The notes beneath the pieces were generated by a model that was not told the origin of the DNA, did no database searches, and saw nothing but the letters and a program-made list of their open reading frames with translations. Positions 60,607-64,000 of a stretch of DNA of 64,000 nucleotides are shown here, piece after piece. A program made the translations under genes and the position numbers. This stretch comes from Mycolicibacterium chlorophenolicum (GTDB lineage: Bacteria; Actinomycetota; Actinomycetes; Mycobacteriales; Mycobacteriaceae). The DNA lies in assembly GCF_001044235.1 (NCBI RefSeq), contig NZ_JYNL01000069.1, positions 377,823 to 441,822 on the forward strand, read 5' to 3'. Within the stretch, counting starts at the first letter, position 1. Every line of letters begins with the position of its first letter.

Positions 60607-62241
60607 CTACGTGACGAGCGAGACGGAGGTCGAGCGGCGCAGCTTGCCCGACGACGTCTTCGGGATGCTGCCCGGCCCGAGCACCACGACATTGCGCGGC
60701 CGCATCTCGACCTCGGCGACCACCTCGTGGGCGACCTGGTGCTCGATGCGGCGCACCTCGGCGGGGTCCTGCCAGGCGTTGGACTCGACGGCGACGGCGA
60801 AGGTCTCCCGCGAGTGCCCGGCGTCCAGGCGGACCGCGACCGCACACCCCGGCCGCACGCCCTCGACGCGGCCCGCCGCGCGCTCGATGTCGGTCGGGTA
60901 GATGTTGCGGCCGGCCATGATGATGACGTCCTTGACGCGGCCGCAGACCACGACGTGGCCGTCCTCGGTCAGGTAGCCGAGGTCACCGGTGTCGTACCAG
61001 CCGTGCTCGTCCTGCGCGGGGATGAACCCACCCATCGTCATGTAACCCGGCGTCACGCACTCGCCGCGCAGTTCGATGACCCCGACGCCGCGCGGCGGCA
61101 TCACGTTGCCGTGGTCGTCGATGACGCGGGCCTCGAGGTCGGTGAGCAGCGGGCCGAGATCGGCCAGCCGCTTGGTGTTGCCCTTGGTGGCCGGCACGGC
61201 GCGGCGCAGCGCGGCCAGCAGGTCGGCGTCGACCTCGTCCACCACCAGGCCCGCATTGCACGGCGAGAACGACACCGCCAGCGTGGTCTCGGCCATGCCG
61301 TAGGCCGGCAGGATCGCCCCGGGGTTCAGGCCGAACGGCTTGCCCGCGTCCAGCAGGTCCTCGACGTCGGCGGGGTCGACGGGCTCGGCGCCCGACAGCG
61401 CGAACCGCAACGTCGACAGATCGAACTCACCGGGCTTGGCCTGCCGGCGCAGCCGCTTGGCGAACAGCGCATAGGCGAAGTTCGGGGCGGCGGTCATCGT
61501 GCCCTTGTACTTGTCGATGAGCTTGGCCCACAGCAGCGTGTCACGCAGGAAGTCCAGCGGCGTGACCTTGACCAGCTCGGCGCCGAAGTACATCGGGATG
61601 GTCAGGAAGCCGACCATGCCCATGTCGTGGAAGCAGGGCAGCCAGCTCACCATCACGTCGGTCTCGACGTCGTACTGCGCGCCGATGAACATCGCCTCGG
61701 CGTTGGAGTGGATGTTGCGGTGCGTGATCTGCACGGCCTTGGGCGACCCGGTCGAACCAGACGTCAGCTGCATCAGCGCCAGGTCGTCTTCGCCGACCTC
61801 GATCGGATCGATCGGCTCAGCGGCCAGGAGGTCCTCGACGGTCAGGACCGTGATGCCCTTCTCTTCCAGCACGGGGATCGCCACCAGGAACGGCTCGGAG
61901 ACGATGACGGCCTTGGCCTCGATCATGCCGATGACGTTCATCGTGTCCTCGGCCCACATCACCAGGTCCGTGCGAGGGGTGGGCTGGTGCAGCATCGTCA
62001 GCGAGGCACCGCGCATCCACAGGCCCTGGGCCGTGGGAGCGATCTCGACGGGAAGGCCGGCGAGCACGCCGACCGCGTCCCCGCGCCCGACGCCCGCTGC
62101 GGCGAGTCCACCGGCGATGCGCCGAGCCCGCTCGTGCACCTCGCCCCAGGTGTGCCGAACCGGCTCATGGGGTTCGCCGGTGACCATGCCCCGGGTGGTG
62201 GTGCGGGCATTGCGGTACATCTTCTCGGTGAACTTGCTCAC
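60607..62241 (-). CDS. pks16: Pks16-like acyl-CoA/AMP ligase
   Basis: 544 residues from the GTG after GAGGAGGTCGTC, the same length as Rv1013 (Pks16). Adenylation motifs: LMQLTSGSTGSPKAVQITHR, FHDMGMVGFLTIPMYFGAEL, ILPAYGMAETTLAVSFSPCN, YDTGDLGYLTEDG and the catalytic Lys in PKTSSGKLRRS. This is a FadD/fatty acyl-AMP ligase-like enzyme, despite its old polyketide name, that probably activates a long fatty acid. A strong SigA-type promoter with a palindrome lies about 220 bases upstream. Confidence 0.92.
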   Translation of the reverse strand: MSKFTEKMYRNARTTTRGMVTGEPHEPVRHTWGEVHERARRIAGGLAAAGVGRGDAVGVLAGLPVEIAPTAQGLWMRGASLTMLHQPTPRTDLVMWAEDTMNVIGMIEAKAVIVSEPFLVAIPVLEEKGITVLTVEDLLAAEPIDPIEVGEDDLALMQLTSGSTGSPKAVQITHRNIHSNAEAMFIGAQYDVETDVMVSWLPCFHDMGMVGFLTIPMYFGAELVKVTPLDFLRDTLLWAKLIDKYKGTMTAAPNFAYALFAKRLRRQAKPGEFDLSTLRFALSGAEPVDPADVEDLLDAGKPFGLNPGAILPAYGMAETTLAVSFSPCNAGLVVDEVDADLLAALRRAVPATKGNTKRLADLGPLLTDLEARVIDDHGNVMPPRGVGVIELRGECVTPGYMTMGGFIPAQDEHGWYDTGDLGYLTEDGHVVVCGRVKDVIIMAGRNIYPTDIERAAGRVEGVRPGCAVAVRLDAGHSRETFAVAVESNAWQDPAEVRRIEHQVAHEVVAEVEMRPRNVVVLGPGSIPKTSSGKLRRSTSVSLVT

Positions 62242-62547
62242 GACGACCTCCTCGCCGACATCTGCCCCTGTGCACATGCGCGTTTGCCATGTTCCGCCTG
62301 TTGAACGACCTTCGCATGGAGGCGCGCACACGTTTGGGCAGCGGTTTTGTCTCGAATCGGTGATGTCGCCGCGGCGCGGCCGGATCCGTTTGGACGCCCA
62401 CCGTCGGTAGCGACGGAGGAATTCGCGTCCACTGCTCGACCGCTAGCTCTCACCGTCGCTCATCTTAGGAGACTCTTAAGTAACTGCCAAACGTGCGCGT
62501 GTATTGAGGCGTTTGTCACAGTTCTGGTGATCCGGTCCCGCGGACTC
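62242..62547. other. intergenic region between ispE and the pks16-like gene
   Basis: About 306 bases. The first 214 form the untranslated leader of the pks16-like gene, in which I see no riboswitch or strong hairpin. The promoter with its palindrome is at 62462-62490. Between it and the ispE stop there is nothing recognisable. No RNA gene or small coding frame is convincing. Confidence 0.5.
62462..62490 (-). promoter_or_regulatory. SigA-type promoter with embedded palindrome for the pks16-like gene
   Basis: On the minus strand TTGGCA (62485-62490), a 17-base spacer, TAAGAT (62462-62467): one mismatch from a housekeeping -35 and a good -10. The sequence CTTAGGAGACTCTTAAG (62464-62480) is palindromic apart from one base pair and the centre and covers the -10 and spacer, so a repressor binding there would block transcription. 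Confidence 0.65.
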
Positions 62548-63516
62548 CTACACCGAGGCCGACGGGCTCGGCACGACCCGCGCGCCGTGCACCGGCCCGC
62601 TTGCCACCCGCACGGTCCGGCACACGCCGGCGCCGGCCAGTTCGGTGCCGACGTCGACGGCCGACCGGGCCGACGTGCACAGGAACGCACAGGTCGGTCC
62701 CGACCCGGAGACGACGCCCGCCAACGCGCCGGCCTCGACGCCCGCGCGCAGGGTGCGGCGCAGCGACGGGTCGAGCGTCAGCGCGGCGGGCTGCAGGTCA
62801 TTGCCCAGCAACGGCGCGAGTTCGGCCGGATCGCCCGACGCCAGCGCGGCCAGCACCGGTTCCGCGGACTCCAGCCGGGGCGGCAGCGTGCGGTCCTGCG
62901 CTTCGCGCAGCCGGTCGATCTCGGAGAACACCGTCGCGGTCGACAGACCGCCGTCGGAGAACGCGAGAACCCAGTGAAAGGTGTTGCGGGTCAACACCGT
63001 TGCCAGTTCCTCACCGCGCCCGGTGCCGAGCGCGGTACCACCGTGCAGCGCGAACGGCACGTCGGAGCCCAGCTGCGCGGCCAACGCGTGCAGGTCACGC
63101 CGCGGCACCCCGAGCTCCCACAACTCGTTCATCGCCACCAGCACCGCGGCCGCGTCGGCGCTGCCGCCCGCCATGCCGCCGGCCACCGGAATGGTCTTGT
63201 CGATGGCGATCGCGACGTCCGGGGCGCGGCCGACGTGCTCAGCCATCAGTTCGGCCGCCCGCCAGGCGAGATTGCGGTCGTCGGTGGGCAGCGACTCGGC
63301 GCCTTCACCCGCCACCTCGAGCGTCAGCACATCCGAGGTGCTGACCGTCACTTCGTCGAGCAGCGACACGGCGTGGAACACGGTCGAAAGCTCGTGGTAG
63401 CCGTCCGCGCGGCGGTCGCCGACCTCGAGGTAGAGGTTCACCTTGCCGGGCACGCGGACCGTCACCGAACCGGTGGGAACCCACTCCGTAGCCGTATTTC
63501 CGTCGCGCGCGGACAT
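62548..63516 (-). CDS. ispE: 4-diphosphocytidyl-2-C-methyl-D-erythritol kinase
   Basis: 322 residues. GHMP kinase motifs: VRVPGKVNLYLEVGDRRADG with YHELSTVFHAVSLLDEV, ATP loop PVAGGMAGGSADAAAVLVAM, and GVVSGSGPTCAFLCTSA near the C-terminus. It phosphorylates CDP-methylerythritol in the MEP pathway to isoprenoids, needed for menaquinone and polyprenol carriers. The start ATG at MSARDGNTATEW has extra residues before the family core, as in mycobacteria. In M. tuberculosis it is also upstream of the pks16 gene. Confidence 0.96.
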   Translation of the reverse strand: MSARDGNTATEWVPTGSVTVRVPGKVNLYLEVGDRRADGYHELSTVFHAVSLLDEVTVSTSDVLTLEVAGEGAESLPTDDRNLAWRAAELMAEHVGRAPDVAIAIDKTIPVAGGMAGGSADAAAVLVAMNELWELGVPRRDLHALAAQLGSDVPFALHGGTALGTGRGEELATVLTRNTFHWVLAFSDGGLSTATVFSEIDRLREAQDRTLPPRLESAEPVLAALASGDPAELAPLLGNDLQPAALTLDPSLRRTLRAGVEAGALAGVVSGSGPTCAFLCTSARSAVDVGTELAGAGVCRTVRVASGPVHGARVVPSPSASV

Positions 63517-63555
63517 CGCACGACCCTAACGCCGCGACGTGACGCGGGCGAACCC

Positions 63556-63561
63556 TACTCT
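63556..63561 (+). promoter_or_regulatory. -10 element (TACTCT) for leaderless kinase gene
   Basis: TACTCT fits TANNNT and ends six bases before the GTG at 63568, so the transcript probably begins at that start codon. Confidence 0.5.
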
Positions 63562-63567
63562 GGAAGC

Positions 63568-64000
63568 GTGCTTTCGCCGGGCGACCGCTTCGAAGGCCGC
63601 TACATCGTGGAGGCCGTCATCGGCCGCGGCGGTTCGTCGACCGTCTATCGGGCCCGTGACACCCGGCCACCCGAACGCACCGTCGCGCTGAAGGTGCTCG
63701 CCGACCGAGCCCAACCCGCCGACGCGCAGGCCCGGCTGGATCGCGAGTTCGCCGTCGCCCGGGCCATGGCGCAGCCGCACGTCGTCGAGGTCTACGACCA
63801 CGGCCCGGGATGGCTGACGATGGAACACCTCGCCGGCGGCCCGGTCTCCAGGCTGGCCACCATCCCCAACCGCCTTGCGGCGCTGACCCAGATCGCCGGC
63901 GCCCTCGACGACATCCACGGTCGCGACGTCGTGCACTGCGACGTCAAACCCGCCAACATCCTGTGCCACGCGGACTTCTACGCCGACGGCGCGGTGCTGG
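63568..64000 (+). CDS. Ser/Thr protein kinase, N-terminal part, truncated by window end
   Basis: The first 144 codons of a GTG-started gene. A Hanks-type kinase N-lobe is visible: glycine loop IGRGGSSTVYRARD (residues 19-31), ATP-anchoring Lys42 in VALKVL, a Glu at about 60 in the C-helix, and the catalytic loop VVHCDVKPANIL (121-132). The usual Arg of HRD is Cys here, so it is a non-RD kinase and may not need activation-loop phosphorylation. Whether a membrane segment and sensor follow is outside the window. Confidence 0.85.
   Translation, partial: MLSPGDRFEGRYIVEAVIGRGGSSTVYRARDTRPPERTVALKVLADRAQPADAQARLDREFAVARAMAQPHVVEVYDHGPGWLTMEHLAGGPVSRLATIPNRLAALTQIAGALDDIHGRDVVHCDVKPANILCHADFYADGAVL

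Overview
This window is a GC-rich actinobacterial chromosome segment, almost certainly from a rapidly growing Mycobacterium (Mycolicibacterium). A block at 30.7-63.5 kb follows the order I remember from the M. tuberculosis Rv1011-Rv1026 region, read in the opposite direction: ispE, pks16-like ligase, pth, rplY, lpqT, prsA, glmU, tRNA-Gln, a TetR regulator, mfd, mazG, lpqU, eno, an FtsB-like gene, a DUF501 gene and ppx2. Other mycobacterial signs are a DUF222/HNH (13E12-type) protein, an EspR paralogue, a UsfY-like protein, deazaflavin-dependent nitroreductase-like and DUF4235/DUF4383/DUF6328 proteins, SigF-type promoters and start codons placed for leaderless transcription.

Layout. 0-7.3 kb: partial DUF222/HNH gene with a probable N-terminal frameshift, three very small genes, a TauE/SafE permease, an amino-acid permease with a fused C-terminal domain coupled to a universal stress protein behind a perfect CRP-type palindrome, and an unknown coupled pair (membrane protein plus FlgT_C-like small domain). 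7.3-11.5 kb: a 4-hydroxybenzoate module (transporter, IclR regulator, pobA) with two matching candidate operators, beside an intact GIY-YIG gene and a short relic of a second copy. 11.5-17.5 kb: a TetR regulator facing a string of envelope/stress genes (small membrane protein, CsbD-like, coiled-coil membrane protein), then an EspR paralogue immediately followed by a Ser/Thr/Pro-rich surface protein. 17.5-22 kb: tRNA-Leu(UAA), a CocE-type hydrolase and a complete polar amino-acid ABC importer. 22-30.7 kb: a probable general-stress island with five candidate SigF promoters, all with a 15-nt spacer, serving a UsfY-like protein, an acidic peptide, an alcohol dehydrogenase, DUF4235 and DUF4383 proteins; topoisomerase IB, a Rho_N-like protein and prpE lie within it.

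30.7-63.5 kb: the conserved housekeeping block (polyphosphate, division, glycolysis, transcription-coupled repair, UDP-GlcNAc and PRPP synthesis, ribosome rescue, isoprenoids), interrupted by accessory insertions: efeUOB iron uptake with iron-box-like palindromes, a TetR-SDR pair with a perfect operator, pucR-dadA with a GreA-like gene, and a DrrAB-type exporter beside a lipase-maturation-factor gene. The last 433 bases start a Ser/Thr kinase gene.

Three genes carry apparent frameshifts: the DUF222 gene, efeU and the DrrA-like ATPase. They may be real lesions or base-calling errors; read-level data would decide. I see no CRISPR array, insertion sequence, prophage or rRNA. The most interesting material is regulatory: the SigF promoter series, the paired IclR sites, the palindrome inside the promoter of the pks16-like gene, the two-copy palindromic element, and the EspR-paralogue/surface-protein pair.
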